Assembly: GCA_902168225.1 (NCBI GenBank)
Contig: CABHOW010000005.1
Location: forward strand, 22,611 to 86,610
Length of the DNA stretch: 64,000 nt
Reading direction: 5' to 3'
From: an uncultured Flavihumibacter sp.
Lineage (GTDB): Bacteria; Bacteroidota; Bacteroidia; Chitinophagales; Chitinophagaceae
Shown here piece after piece: positions 52,870-63,713 of this stretch. Made by a program: the position numbers and the translations under genes. Below the pieces are notes generated by a model. It saw only the letters and a list, made by a program, of their open reading frames with translations. It made no database searches and was not told where the DNA came from. The stretch's first letter is position 1; the number at the start of each line of letters is the position of its first letter.

Positions 52870-54090
52870 CTATCCCAGCGCTTGTTCAAAATCACTCAGC
52901 AAGTCTTCAATATTCTCTATCCCCACACTAATTCGTATTAATCCATCGGTAATATCGTATGCCAGTCTTTCTTCTTTTGTAAGCCCTTTATGACTCATAC
53001 TGGCCGGATGCGAAACCAGTGTATCCGGTGTACCAAAGGAAATCGCTTTCACTGCTACCTGTAAACGATCTACAAATGTTTGTCCGGCTATTAATCCCCC
53101 CTTTAATTCTACACTCATTAAGGCACCCGCATGCTTCATCTGCTTTACGGCAATAGCGTAATCGGGGTGTGAGGGTAATCCACAATAATTAACTTTTTCG
53201 ATAGCGGGATGTTGTGCAAAAAAATTAGCTAATTCTTGAGCATTATGACAATGCCTGTCCATTCTCAGCTCTAATGTTTTTAAACCTTGGGTAAGCAAAA
53301 ACGCATCAAAGGGGTTACTATTACCACCTAATAATACATGTAATTTCCAAATAGGGCCATTCATTTTTTCAATATCTTTTCCTAAAAGGATTCCGCCAAT
53401 AGCCGTTCCATGTCCATTTAAAAACTTAGTAGTAGAATGCATCACAAAATCTACACCCATTGCAAATGGTTGCTGTAAGTAAGGGGTAGCGGCTGTATTA
53501 TCAACTGATACTAATTTGCCAAATTTCTTTGCTATGAGTGCAACTGTTTCAATATCTATACAACGTAAGGTAGGATTGGATGGAGTTTCAATATGTACCA
53601 GCTGGATATGCTTGTTTATAGAAAGTGTTCTTTCTAGTAATGATAGATCATGAAAATCTATGATGATGGGCTGGATGCCTGTATTCTCCAATACTTTATA
53701 TAAAAGCTCATGAGTTCCTCCATATAATGCCTTATGAGAAAGCACCGCATCACCGGATTTTAAATTACCTAAGAATAAGGTAGTAAGGGCTGCTTGTCCG
53801 CTTGCATGCAATAATGCTTTTACCTTAAATGGAGATCCATCGGTATCGTTTACACCAAATGTTTCTAAAGCAGCAATAGTATTTTCTGCAGCAGTAAATG
53901 TAGGGTTACCCCATCGGCTGTAAATACGTGTTTTATCGGCACCGGAAAAACGCTCACTACCCTCTGCTGCGGAGTCAAAAGTAAAGGTTGAACTTGCGTA
54001 AATAGGTGCATGATGCGCATGATCTGCATGTTCATGACCTGCTGCATGAATAGCTGTAGTACCGATACCGGTTAATTTTCTTTTTCTCAT
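52870..54090 (-). CDS. Cys/Met metabolism PLP-dependent enzyme
   Basis: The 406-residue protein is a gamma-family trans-sulfuration enzyme. It shows PIYASSTFTFDS, RIYSRWGNPTFTAAENTIAALE for cofactor binding from the partner subunit, SGQAALTTLFLGNL, ETPSNPTLRCIDIE, VSVDNTAATPYLQQP and the PLP-lysine motif HSTTKFLNGHG. It may be cystathionine gamma-synthase, cystathionine gamma-lyase or methionine gamma-lyase; residues alone do not settle which. The histidine-rich N-terminus (HAAGHEHADHAHH) is unusual and could bind metal. It precedes no partner gene; fabH is 25 bases upstream on the same strand. Confidence 0.88.
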   Translation of the reverse strand: MRKRKLTGIGTTAIHAAGHEHADHAHHAPIYASSTFTFDSAAEGSERFSGADKTRIYSRWGNPTFTAAENTIAALETFGVNDTDGSPFKVKALLHASGQAALTTLFLGNLKSGDAVLSHKALYGGTHELLYKVLENTGIQPIIIDFHDLSLLERTLSINKHIQLVHIETPSNPTLRCIDIETVALIAKKFGKLVSVDNTAATPYLQQPFAMGVDFVMHSTTKFLNGHGTAIGGILLGKDIEKMNGPIWKLHVLLGGNSNPFDAFLLTQGLKTLELRMDRHCHNAQELANFFAQHPAIEKVNYCGLPSHPDYAIAVKQMKHAGALMSVELKGGLIAGQTFVDRLQVAVKAISFGTPDTLVSHPASMSHKGLTKEERLAYDITDGLIRISVGIENIEDLLSDFEQALG

Positions 54091-54115
54091 TCAGGAATGA
54101 AGGTAAGCATAAGAA

Positions 54116-55105
54116 TTAATACCCCCACTTTACCCAAGTTGCACCCCACGTAAAACCGCCTCCAAATGCAGCCAATACAATATTATCTCCTTTCTTTAGT
54201 TGGTTTTGCCATTCCCATAAACACAACGGAATCGTTGCTGCTGTTGTATTTCCATATCTCTGAATATTGATCATTACTTTTTCCCTTGGTAAGCCCATTC
54301 TGTGTGCAGTAGCATCTATGATTCGTAAGTTGGCCTGATGCGGCACAAGCCATGCAATATCATCTCCCGTTAAGTTGTTTCTTTCTAATAATTCGGCACT
54401 CACATCGGCCATCCCTTTTACGGCAAATTTAAAAACGGCCTGTCCTTCCTGGTATGCAAAATGTTCTTTTGCTAAAACAGTTTCTACACTGGCCGGTTTC
54501 ACGGAGCCGCCCGCTTTCATATGTAGGTATTGCCGGCCACTTCCATCACTTCTTAAAATACTATCTTTAATACCTATATCTTCTGTTGTAGGTTCTAATA
54601 AAACAGCACCGGCACCATCTCCAAAAATGATACAAGTAGCACGATCGGTATAGTCGATGATCGCACTCATTTTATCAACCCCCACTACAATTACTTTCTT
54701 GAATCTTCCACTTTCAATATACATGGCACCGGTTGTAAGGGCATATAAAAAACCGCTGCAAGCAGCACTCATATCATAACCCCATGCATTGGTAGCGCCT
54801 ATTTTATCAGCAATAATATTGGCGGTTGCGGGGAATACCATATCGGGTGTTACGGTAGCACAAATGATACAATCAATATCCGTGGCAGCCATTCCTTTTT
54901 TGTGTAAAATTTCTTCAATGGCAGGTACAGCCATATCACTACTGCCTTTGCCCGGCTCTTTCAAAATTCTTCTCTCTTCAATACCTGTTCTTGTACGTAT
55001 CCATTCATCGTTGGTATCTACCATTTTCTCTAAATCGAAATTCGTAAGTTTTGTTTCCGGAACATATCCGCCTACCGCGGTAATAGCTGCATTCATTTTT
55101 TGCAT
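54116..55105 (-). CDS. fabH: 3-oxoacyl-[acyl-carrier-protein] synthase III
   Basis: FabH starts fatty acid synthesis by condensing an acyl-CoA with malonyl-ACP. The 329-residue protein has the catalytic Cys116 in [11 protein letters not shown], the histidine in [11 protein letters not shown] and the asparagine in [14 protein letters not shown] start at 55096 would lose only three residues. It begins four bases after the PIN toxin gene on the same strand, so it may be transcribed from the toxin-antitoxin promoter; the usual rpmF-plsX neighbours are absent. The PLP-enzyme gene follows. Confidence 0.94.
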   Translation of the reverse strand: MQKMNAAITAVGGYVPETKLTNFDLEKMVDTNDEWIRTRTGIEERRILKEPGKGSSDMAVPAIEEILHKKGMAATDIDCIICATVTPDMVFPATANIIADKIGATNAWGYDMSAACSGFLYALTTGAMYIESGRFKKVIVVGVDKMSAIIDYTDRATCIIFGDGAGAVLLEPTTEDIGIKDSILRSDGSGRQYLHMKAGGSVKPASVETVLAKEHFAYQEGQAVFKFAVKGMADVSAELLERNNLTGDDIAWLVPHQANLRIIDATAHRMGLPREKVMINIQRYGNTTAATIPLCLWEWQNQLKKGDNIVLAAFGGGFTWGATWVKWGY

Positions 55106-55109
55106 GAGA

Positions 55110-55526
55110 TCAATAATTATAAGTATCTAAAAATTCTTTAGGGGTTTGAATAGTTATATTTTTTGTTTTAAAATCTTTACTATTCCTTGTGATCAGGCTT
55201 TGTATATTTTTTACAAGTAAAGCGCATTCTAATTGAATATTGTCTTCAAAATCGGGTTGCTCATTTTCAAGTGCCCTATCAATGATAGTAGTATCTACAG
55301 CTACTGTATGCACAAGTTGTCGCATATCTTTCAAGGCTTGTTTAGCCTTGATTTTACCCTGACTCTTTGCCAATAAATAAAAAATATTTGAATAACTCAA
55401 TGCAGAACAATAAATGGTTATCTCTTTATTAAATGCCAAAGAAAAAATGGCAGTAGCTTCTGTAACAAAAGGTTTCCTTCCTTCAAAAAAATCAATCAAT
55501 ATATTGGTATCTATGAAAACATTCAT
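55110..55526 (-). CDS. PIN-domain ribonuclease toxin, VapC-like
   Basis: The 138 residues form a PIN domain: [15 protein letters not shown] at the N-terminus with the first acidic residue, [17 protein letters not shown] with the second acidic cluster, and LITRNSKDF with the last aspartate. This is the layout of type II toxins that cleave RNA. It overlaps the ribbon-helix-helix gene upstream by four bases (ATGA), the standard antitoxin-toxin arrangement. fabH begins four bases after its stop. Confidence 0.88.
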   Translation of the reverse strand: MNVFIDTNILIDFFEGRKPFVTEATAIFSLAFNKEITIYCSALSYSNIFYLLAKSQGKIKAKQALKDMRQLVHTVAVDTTIIDRALENEQPDFEDNIQLECALLVKNIQSLITRNSKDFKTKNITIQTPKEFLDTYNY

Positions 55527-55777
55527 TTCTTACCATATTTTTCAGTGAGTGCTGTTGTATACACTTCCTTATAATTTTTTTTGCCGGTAGACTTAAAAGC
55601 ACCCTGCCATCTACTAATATGGGCCGGTAAGCTAGGCGTATGCTTATTGTTTTTTTGCGTAAGTACTCTTAAATAAGATTCCACAATTTGAGACACACTT
55701 TTACCAGCTTCTTTCGCGTATTCCTTCGCCTCTGCCACCACTTTTTCATCAATGGATAATGTTAACTTGGTAGACAT
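55523..55777 (-). CDS. Ribbon-helix-helix antitoxin, DUF6364-like
   Basis: The start is at ATG 55777, which gives STKLTLSIDEKVVAEAKEYA, a ribbon-helix-helix (Arc/MetJ) domain, and 84 residues; the frame is open further upstream but includes the ruvA promoter side and no conserved sequence. The C-terminal half (TQKNNKHTPSLPAHISRWQG and onward) would wrap the toxin. The pair forms a VapBC-like toxin-antitoxin unit. The start codon lies in one arm of a large palindrome that also covers the -7 element, which implies autorepression. Confidence 0.85.
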   Translation of the reverse strand: MSTKLTLSIDEKVVAEAKEYAKEAGKSVSQIVESYLRVLTQKNNKHTPSLPAHISRWQGAFKSTGKKNYKEVYTTALTEKYGKK

Positions 55778-55806
55778 ACGTATCTTTTTTTTACAAAGAT
55801 ACGTAT
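55776..55806. promoter_or_regulatory. Autoregulatory operator of the toxin-antitoxin pair
   Basis: ATACGTATCTTT (55776-55787) and AAAGATACGTAT (55795-55806) are a perfect 12-bp dyad with a 7-base spacer. The right arm includes an exact -7 element on the minus strand (TATCTTTG, 55794-55801); the left arm includes the first bases of the antitoxin gene. Such a site suits a dimeric ribbon-helix-helix protein. Confidence 0.8.
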
Positions 55807-55833
55807 TCCGTAGTTTATGCTTAATTTTAAACC

Positions 55834-56418
55834 ATGATTGGATTTTTAAGAGGACAATTTGCCGCCAAAACACCTGCCCGGGTTATCATTGATGTAAATG
55901 GGGTAGGCTATGAAGTAAATATCAGCTTGCATACGTATTCAGCCATCGTCAATTTGGAGGGAGGACAGCTATACACCTACCTGCATATTACCGAAAATGC
56001 ACAGAGTTTGTTTGGCTTCGCCGATATAGCTGAAAAAGAGCTTTTTTTGCATCTTATCAGCGTTTCCGGAGTAGGTGCTTCCACAGCCCGTATGATGCTC
56101 TCCGGAATGCATCCCGACGAAATCGTAAAAGCCATTGTACAGGGCAACACGAAGCAGTTAGAAAGTATCAAAGGAATAGGTAAAAAGTCGGCCGAACGCC
56201 TCATTGTTGAATTAAGAGATAAGTTGGCAAAAGTTACCGATTCTACCATATTACCGGGATTTACAGGTGGAGGATTGAATACAGATGCGATAAATGCCTT
56301 AATTTCATTAGGAATTGGCAAAGCCATGGCTGAGCAAAGCGTAAAAAAAGCAATAGCTGTATTACCTTTATCTGCCTCAGTGGAAGAAATTATCAAACAT
56401 GCACTCAAAAACTTATAG
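55834..56418 (+). CDS. ruvA: Holliday junction branch migration protein RuvA
   Basis: RuvA binds the four-way junction and recruits RuvB. The 194-residue product begins IGFLRGQFAAKTPARVIIDV, the OB-fold domain, then two helix-hairpin-helix motifs (VSGVGASTARMML; IKGIGKKSAERLIVEL), and a C-terminal RuvB-binding domain (NALISLGIGKAMAEQSVKKA). It is divergent from the toxin-antitoxin pair and 38 bases upstream of sprA, a neighbour often seen in Bacteroidota. Confidence 0.95.
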   Translation: MIGFLRGQFAAKTPARVIIDVNGVGYEVNISLHTYSAIVNLEGGQLYTYLHITENAQSLFGFADIAEKELFLHLISVSGVGASTARMMLSGMHPDEIVKAIVQGNTKQLESIKGIGKKSAERLIVELRDKLAKVTDSTILPGFTGGGLNTDAINALISLGIGKAMAEQSVKKAIAVLPLSASVEEIIKHALKNL

Positions 56419-56456
56419 CCCCTGATCTGATCTCTACCTAACCAAGCAAGCTTTTT

Positions 56457-59400
56457 TTGAAAGCATACTGCAATTATTTAGTTTTTGCTTTTCTTTTTAT
56501 GCTCGCCACTGCTCATGCACAGCAGCGAGACAGTCTTCGTTTTCCTATTAACGACAGGCGGGGCGATATTTTTTCAACCACCAGTAAAAACCCATTCGAC
56601 CTCAGAGATACTTCACTTATAAAACAAAACATCGAGTACGACCCCAAAACAAAAAGCTATTATGTAGTTGAAAAAATTGGGAATAGTATCTATCGTAAAC
56701 CCGTTTTTATTTCTTTTGAAGAATTTCAACGGTTACAAGCACTACGAGCAGAAAATGATTATTTTAAAAGAAGAGCAGAAGCATTAACAGCACTGAATAA
56801 AAAAACAGCCAGGCCGCCTTTACGTGCTTATGATAAATTATTCGATCGCATATTCGGATTAACAGGTAATAATTTGAAAGTAGATATTCGCCCTAGCGGT
56901 GAAGTAAATATCCTGGCCGGTTATCAAGGGCAAAATATCAAGAATCCAACATTACCTGAAAGAGCCAGAAGAAATGGTGGCTTCGATTTTGATATGAATG
57001 CCAACCTTAATCTGAATGCAAGTATTGGAGATAAACTGCGTTTCCCCATCAATTACAATACACTCACCAACCTGGGTTTCGATAATCAACTCAAACTCGA
57101 TTATAAGGGTATGGATGATGAAATTATTAAGAGTATTGAAGCAGGAAATATTTCTTTTCAATCACGAGGTACTTTATTACCCAGCACGCAAAATTTATTT
57201 GGTGTAAAAACACAATTGCAATTCGGTAAAGTATTTGTAACCGGTGCCATTGCTAATCAACGTTCTGCCCGACAAACAGTGGCATTACAAGGAGGTGCTG
57301 CCGCTCAGTCTTTTCAGAAAAGATTAGATGATTATGAAGAGAATCGCCACTTTTTATTAGGTACCTATTTTAGGACCAACTTTAATAAAACCATGAGCAA
57401 TTTGCCTATTGTAAACACACAAGTGCAAATTCAACGAATGGAGGTATGGGTTACCAACAGAACGGGAGCCACTACAGACGCGAGGGATATTGTTGGTTTA
57501 ATGGATTTAGGAGAGAGCCAACCATTCAACCCCATCATTCAATCGAATAATACCGGCAATTTACCTGCAAACAATGCCAATACTTTATACACTTCATTAG
57601 CCAACGACCCCAATTCCAGAAACCCTGCATTAATTAATAGTATTTTAAATGGTAGAGGGTTAAGGCCGGTTGATGATTATGAAAAAACTTTTGCCCGTAA
57701 ATTAAGTGCTAATGAATATTATTTTAATCCGCAGGCAGGCTTCTTATCAATAAATACGCAGTTACAAGCAGATGAAGTATTGGCTGTAGCATTTCAATAC
57801 ACTTATAACGGAAGGGTATTTCAAGTAGGAGAGTTCTCTCAAGATGTGGCACTCGATTCTACTAAAGGGGTTCAAAAAGTATTGTTTTTGAAATTGTTGA
57901 AAGCAACTTCACAACGTGTTAATTCACCTATTTGGGGTTGGATGATGAAGAACGTATATTCTTTAGATGTTTTTGGAGGTATTTCGAGAGATGATTTTAA
58001 GTTGAATGTTTTGTATGAAGAACCCAGCGGAGGCTTAAAAAGATTTTTACCTGAAACAAATCAATCAGCTAACGGACAACCACTGTTGCGCATCTTAAAT
58101 TTAGATCGCTTAAATAATAGGAACGATCCGCAACCCGATGGTGTATTTGACTATATTGAAGGGTTTACTATTTTACCACAAACAGGTAGAGTAGTGTTCC
58201 CTGTACTAGAACCATTTGGTAGAGACCTGGATACACTTGCATTTTCAGGATTACCGGTTGCCACCAAACAAAAATATTTATACTATCAATTGTATGACTC
58301 TATCAAAGCCATTGCACAAACCTTTGCCAATGTAAACAGATTTATTATGCAAGGGCAGGTGAGAAGTACCGGTGGGGGTTCAGAAATTTATTTGAATACA
58401 TTTAATATTCCGCAAGGGTCGGTATCGGTAACGGCAGGCGGACAAATACTGCGAGAGGGTTCTGATTATGTGGTAGACTACAATCTTGGGACCGTTAAAA
58501 TTTTGAATCAGGGAATTTTGAGTTCCAATGTTCCTGTAAAAGTTTCTTTTGAAAATAATATCGGTTTTGGTGTTCAACAACGTGGCTTTGCTGCTTTACG
58601 GGTAGATTATTTAGCCAATAAGAAATTAACACTAGGTGCGGCTGTAATGCGTTTGGGTGAAAGACCTTTCTTTACCAAAATGGGTTATGGCGATGATCCT
58701 ATTCGCAATACCATGTACGGTTTTGATTTCAATTATAAATCTGAATTGCCCTCCCTAACACGATTGTTGAATAAATTACCTTTCTATTCTACCAAAGCAA
58801 AATCTTCTATCAATGCCTATGGAGAAGCTGCTTATTTAAAGCCCGGTCACCCCCCTCAAATTGGTAAAGCCGAGCAGGGATTAATTTATATAGATGATTT
58901 TGAAGGAACAAGAGCTACCATTGATCTGCGTTTCCCATTTGTAGCGTGGGCATTGGCCTCTACACCGCAAGGCGTTTCAAAATTCCCCGAATCTACACTT
59001 ACAGATTCTATTGATTATAATTACAATAGAGCAAAGATTGCTTGGTATAATATTGAACCTAATTTACAAGACAAGAATAGCCCGAATAATCCTTTGCGCA
59101 GAAACCTTACCGAATTGAGTGATCCACGTGTGCGACAAGTATTTACAAACGAATTATTTCCACAACGAACTACGAATATCACAGATGTACAAACAGCCAC
59201 ATTTGATTTGGCTTATTATCCAAGAGAAAAAGGTCCCTATAATTTTGAAACAAACCCATCACAAATAAATGCAGCCGGCCGCTTTAGTAACCCTGCGGCC
59301 AAGTGGGGTGGCATTATGCGCGCCATCGATCAAACTGATTTTGAAACCAATAATATTGAGTTTGTAGAATTCTGGATGCAGAATCCTTTTATTATGACCC

Positions 59401-62400
59401 CCGGAAGTAAAGGTGGTAAAATGGTGTTGAACTTTGGAAATGTGAGTGAAGATATTTTGAAAGATGGAAAAAGATTTTATGAAAATGGAATGAATACTCC
59501 TAATATTCCTGCAGCAGTAGATAGTTCCAATACCTGGGGTAAAACACCTGTTAACCCTATTCAAATTACACAAGCTTTCAGTAACGACCCCAATGATCGC
59601 GCTTATCAGGATGTAGGATTTGACGGGCTTGATGATGATGGAGAACGTAGGAAAAAAGATTATATCCTGAGAAGACTGGCTAACAATTTTGGTCCGGGTT
59701 CAGTCGTATATCAAAACGCATTAAATGACCCCGCCAATGATAACTACCGATGGTTTAGAGACGGGTTCTATGATGCGCAAGGAACCGGTATTTTAGGTAG
59801 GTATAAAAACTTTAATAATCCGCAAGGAAATTCACCCGTTGCAACAACAGGTGGACAATTTACTTCAGCAGCTACACTCTATCCCGATAATGAAGATTTA
59901 AACAGGGATAATACCTTAAATGAAACCGAAGCCTATTATGAATATGAAATTCCGCTAAAACCCGGTATGGATGTTGGCTTAACACCTTATATCACAGATA
60001 AAAGAAGAGTAACCGTAAACTCGGCAGATGGGGTAACACGAACCGAAGATTGGTTTTTATTCCGAGTACCCATTCGCGGTTACTCCCGTAAAGTGGGGAA
60101 TATACCCGATTTTAAATCTATCCGTTTTGTACGTATGTATATGACCGATTTCGAAGATTCGGTAGTGGTTCGTTTGGCAAAACTTGATCTAGTACGTAAT
60201 CAATGGCGACAATTCATTTACAATGTAGACACTACCGGTTCTTATACACCCATTAATAATACAAGTGGCACTAGTTTTAATACACTGGCGGTAAACCTCG
60301 AAGAGAATAGCAGCAGGCAACCGGTAAACTATTTAATACCTCCGGGTATTGAGCGAGTACAGAGTTTAAGCAATAACGGCGTAAATATTTTGCAGAATGA
60401 GCAATCGCTTAGTATGCGTATTAACAATTTGCAACCCGGTAATAGCAGAGCTGTTTTCAAAACCCTGAATTTAGATATCAGAAGATATGCGCGAATGGAA
60501 ATGTTTGTTCATGCTGAATCCGTAACAGGTGTGAGTCCCATCAGCAATAATCAGTTGAACCTTGTGATGCGCATCGGCCAAGACTTTTTGAATAATTATT
60601 ATGAAATCAAGATCCCTTTAAAAGTTACGCCACCCGGGTCTTATGTAAGAGGACAAGAAGACAAAGTATGGCCTACAGACAACAATATTGATTTTGATTT
60701 AAGACAGTTGATCGATTTGAAATTGAACAGGAATAATTCCGGTACTTCCGTTACCTCCATATTCAGACAAACTGTAGGTAATAAAACTTTCTCCATTATG
60801 GGGAACCCTAATTTAGGAGAAGTACGAGGAGTATTAGTGGCAGTTGAAAATCCACAACGTACAGGCGCCGTAACAGCGAGTACAGAAGTATGGATCAATG
60901 AATTAAGGCTTGCAGGTTTAGATGAAAATGGGGGATGGGCTGCATTAGGAAGGGTTGATTTGATATTGGCCGATCTAGGAAAGGTTTCCGTTTCTGCCAA
61001 TAAGTATACACAAGGTTTCGGTACATTAGAACAACGTGTAAATGAACGCGCAAAAGATAATCTCACCCAATTTGATATTGCAGCTAATATTGATGCGGGT
61101 AAATTGGCTCCTCGGAAAGCTAGATTATCTATTCCTGTTTATGCCAGCTATAATTTGAATACCCTTACTCCTGAATTTGATCCTTATGATTTGGATATTC
61201 GATATAAAGAAAAATTAGCCAGGAGCAGTGGTGCGGCAACAGATTCTATTCGTAAAGCAGCCATTGATCAAACTACGATCAAAACATTAAACTTTACGAA
61301 TGTAAGAGTGATGCAAGGCAGTAGTAAACCGGGTTTATTAAAACTGAGCAATTTCGATTTTAGTTATTCCTTTTCTCAAACAACTCATATCAGCCCAGTA
61401 ATCACCGAAAATAAAATTACCCGACAAAGAATGGGTTTTGGATACACTTATGTTGGACAAAGTACCTTCAAAGAACCCTTTAAAAAGTGGATCAAAGGCC
61501 GCTCACCCTGGTTGGCATTTATCCGTGATGCTAATTTTAATTTGAAACCCTCTTTCCTAAGTTTCCGTGCAGATATAAATCGACAATTTGGTGAATTCGT
61601 GCCACGTATTGTAAGTACCTATAGCAGTAAAGTAGATAGGGTAGATACCACTTACGATAAATATTTTACGTTCGATCGTTTTTATAATATGCGTTGGGAT
61701 CTTACCCGCTCTTTGAATTTTGATTTTAACGCAACGAATAATGCGCGCATAGACGAACCTTATGGAAGAATTGATACCAAAGAAAAGAAAGACTCTGTAA
61801 AAAATAATTTTTTGAAAGGAGGAAGAAATACGCTTTATCAACAAAAAGCATTGTTGAATTATAATATCCCTTTAAATAAATTTCCTTTTGCCGATTGGAT
61901 CAATGCCCGTTACACATATGGTACCAGTTATAACTGGATAGGAGCGAGCAGGCTTGCCATCAATTTAGGCAATACCATTGAGAATTCTCAAGAGAACAAC
62001 TTCAATGCCCAATTTAATTTTGGAAATCTCTATAACAAGTTTAAATGGTTACGCGCAATAGATAATATCCCTCCACCTAAATTAAAAAATAATCCGGCTA
62101 AGCAGCTACCATCTAATGTGGGCTTAGGGACTGTTCTTCCACCAAAGGAAGAAGTGTTGAAAGGTTTAACAGGCACTAAGCGAACGGATGCTTTAAAAAA
62201 ATGGCGACAGCAACGAAGAGATTTACGATTAGCTGACAAACTGAGTAGGGCCGGACAATTGCCTGAGTTAAATGGCTTTGAAAGAACGGCAGGTAAATTT
62301 GTTACGATGTTCCGGAATATTTCCATTAACTACGGAGAAAATTATAGAAGCCGATTACCGGGATATATGGATAGTACCCAGTTTATCGGACAGAATTTCA

Positions 62401-63713
62401 AATCTATGGCTCCGGGTCTGGATTATGTATTCGGGAAGCAACCAACCCCCGATTGGATCAATAGTAAAATTGCAAAAGGGTTACTAACAAAAGATAGTAC
62501 GTTTAACTTTTTATACAGGCAGAGCTTTGAGCAGCGATTAAATATTACGGCTCAAATTGAACCTATCAGAGAGTTGATCATTGATTTGAATGTAGATAAA
62601 ACATTTACGAAAGATTATAGCGCATTGATTAAGGATACAACCGGTACGGGTAATAATTTCGGAGTTTTAAATCCGTTATTTAGCGGAGGTTTTAGTGTAT
62701 CCTATATTTCGTTTAGTACTTTATTCGGGCAGCAAAATCCGAATGAATTATCTACTACGTTTCAGCAGTTTCAAAATAATCGTATTCTCATATCGAAACG
62801 CGTGGCTGAGCAGAACCCTTATTGGCTGGCACTTCCGGCAGGTCAAAAATTTACGGCAGATGGTTTTGCGCGAGGTTATGGAAGGTATTCACAAGATGTA
62901 TTGATATCTTCTTTTATAGCAGCGTATACGGGTAAAGATGCAAATAGTGTTGCCTTAATTAAGAATGCTTCACAAACAATCAGTTCAAATCCCTTTGGTG
63001 GTATACTACCAAAACCAAATTGGAGATTAACGTATACAGGCTTGAGCAAAATACCTGAATTGTCGAGCATATTTAAGAATATAACATTGAGTCATGGTTA
63101 TAACGGACAATTAAGTATGAATAGTTTTAGCAGTGCCTTACTTTATCAAGATCCTTTCCGCTTTAGTGCACCCGGTTTTATTGATACAGTGAGTGGTAAT
63201 TTTATCCCTTTCTTCCTTGTACCGAATATAAGTATAGCCGAACGATTTGAGCCTTTATTGAAAGTAGAGATCACTACTGTTAAACAACTTAATTTGAATC
63301 TTGAGTATCGCAAGAGCCGACAGTTAAGTTTGAGTTTAATTGATTATCAGTTAAGTGAAAGCAGGAGTACAGAATGGATCATGGGAGTTGGCTGGCGAAA
63401 GCGGGGATTTAATTTACCTTTTAAATTACCCGGTGGTAAAGGGAAAAAATTACAGAACGATTTGAATATGAAATTAGATCTATCGTTTAGGGATGTAACG
63501 ATCAGTAATAGCCGGTTAGATCAGAGTAATGCCTATGGTACCGGCGGGCAAAAAGAAGTTACAATACAACCTTCTATAGATTATGTATTGAATAATCGTA
63601 TCAATATCAAATTCTTTTTTGATCAGCGAAGGGTAATACCATATATCTCTACATCGGCTCCTATTACCAATACCCGAGCGGGTATCAATGTAAGAATTTC
63701 ATTAGCGCAGTAG
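56457..63713 (+). CDS. sprA: Type IX secretion system outer-membrane translocon SprA
   Basis: SprA forms the very large beta-barrel channel of the type IX secretion system (T9SS) that exports gliding and surface proteins. The product is 2418 residues, the usual length. The start is TTG at 56457, followed by a signal peptide (YLVFAFLFMLATAHAQQ). Family landmarks include GGFDFDMNANLNLNASIGD, the YIDDFEGTRATIDLR segment, WINELRLAGLDENGGWAALG and a C-terminal strand series ending RAGINVRISLAQ. Other T9SS genes are not in the window. Nothing is missing at either end. Confidence 0.95.
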   Translation: MKAYCNYLVFAFLFMLATAHAQQRDSLRFPINDRRGDIFSTTSKNPFDLRDTSLIKQNIEYDPKTKSYYVVEKIGNSIYRKPVFISFEEFQRLQALRAENDYFKRRAEALTALNKKTARPPLRAYDKLFDRIFGLTGNNLKVDIRPSGEVNILAGYQGQNIKNPTLPERARRNGGFDFDMNANLNLNASIGDKLRFPINYNTLTNLGFDNQLKLDYKGMDDEIIKSIEAGNISFQSRGTLLPSTQNLFGVKTQLQFGKVFVTGAIANQRSARQTVALQGGAAAQSFQKRLDDYEENRHFLLGTYFRTNFNKTMSNLPIVNTQVQIQRMEVWVTNRTGATTDARDIVGLMDLGESQPFNPIIQSNNTGNLPANNANTLYTSLANDPNSRNPALINSILNGRGLRPVDDYEKTFARKLSANEYYFNPQAGFLSINTQLQADEVLAVAFQYTYNGRVFQVGEFSQDVALDSTKGVQKVLFLKLLKATSQRVNSPIWGWMMKNVYSLDVFGGISRDDFKLNVLYEEPSGGLKRFLPETNQSANGQPLLRILNLDRLNNRNDPQPDGVFDYIEGFTILPQTGRVVFPVLEPFGRDLDTLAFSGLPVATKQKYLYYQLYDSIKAIAQTFANVNRFIMQGQVRSTGGGSEIYLNTFNIPQGSVSVTAGGQILREGSDYVVDYNLGTVKILNQGILSSNVPVKVSFENNIGFGVQQRGFAALRVDYLANKKLTLGAAVMRLGERPFFTKMGYGDDPIRNTMYGFDFNYKSELPSLTRLLNKLPFYSTKAKSSINAYGEAAYLKPGHPPQIGKAEQGLIYIDDFEGTRATIDLRFPFVAWALASTPQGVSKFPESTLTDSIDYNYNRAKIAWYNIEPNLQDKNSPNNPLRRNLTELSDPRVRQVFTNELFPQRTTNITDVQTATFDLAYYPREKGPYNFETNPSQINAAGRFSNPAAKWGGIMRAIDQTDFETNNIEFVEFWMQNPFIMTPGSKGGKMVLNFGNVSEDILKDGKRFYENGMNTPNIPAAVDSSNTWGKTPVNPIQITQAFSNDPNDRAYQDVGFDGLDDDGERRKKDYILRRLANNFGPGSVVYQNALNDPANDNYRWFRDGFYDAQGTGILGRYKNFNNPQGNSPVATTGGQFTSAATLYPDNEDLNRDNTLNETEAYYEYEIPLKPGMDVGLTPYITDKRRVTVNSADGVTRTEDWFLFRVPIRGYSRKVGNIPDFKSIRFVRMYMTDFEDSVVVRLAKLDLVRNQWRQFIYNVDTTGSYTPINNTSGTSFNTLAVNLEENSSRQPVNYLIPPGIERVQSLSNNGVNILQNEQSLSMRINNLQPGNSRAVFKTLNLDIRRYARMEMFVHAESVTGVSPISNNQLNLVMRIGQDFLNNYYEIKIPLKVTPPGSYVRGQEDKVWPTDNNIDFDLRQLIDLKLNRNNSGTSVTSIFRQTVGNKTFSIMGNPNLGEVRGVLVAVENPQRTGAVTASTEVWINELRLAGLDENGGWAALGRVDLILADLGKVSVSANKYTQGFGTLEQRVNERAKDNLTQFDIAANIDAGKLAPRKARLSIPVYASYNLNTLTPEFDPYDLDIRYKEKLARSSGAATDSIRKAAIDQTTIKTLNFTNVRVMQGSSKPGLLKLSNFDFSYSFSQTTHISPVITENKITRQRMGFGYTYVGQSTFKEPFKKWIKGRSPWLAFIRDANFNLKPSFLSFRADINRQFGEFVPRIVSTYSSKVDRVDTTYDKYFTFDRFYNMRWDLTRSLNFDFNATNNARIDEPYGRIDTKEKKDSVKNNFLKGGRNTLYQQKALLNYNIPLNKFPFADWINARYTYGTSYNWIGASRLAINLGNTIENSQENNFNAQFNFGNLYNKFKWLRAIDNIPPPKLKNNPAKQLPSNVGLGTVLPPKEEVLKGLTGTKRTDALKKWRQQRRDLRLADKLSRAGQLPELNGFERTAGKFVTMFRNISINYGENYRSRLPGYMDSTQFIGQNFKSMAPGLDYVFGKQPTPDWINSKIAKGLLTKDSTFNFLYRQSFEQRLNITAQIEPIRELIIDLNVDKTFTKDYSALIKDTTGTGNNFGVLNPLFSGGFSVSYISFSTLFGQQNPNELSTTFQQFQNNRILISKRVAEQNPYWLALPAGQKFTADGFARGYGRYSQDVLISSFIAAYTGKDANSVALIKNASQTISSNPFGGILPKPNWRLTYTGLSKIPELSSIFKNITLSHGYNGQLSMNSFSSALLYQDPFRFSAPGFIDTVSGNFIPFFLVPNISIAERFEPLLKVEITTVKQLNLNLEYRKSRQLSLSLIDYQLSESRSTEWIMGVGWRKRGFNLPFKLPGGKGKKLQNDLNMKLDLSFRDVTISNSRLDQSNAYGTGGQKEVTIQPSIDYVLNNRINIKFFFDQRRVIPYISTSAPITNTRAGINVRISLAQ

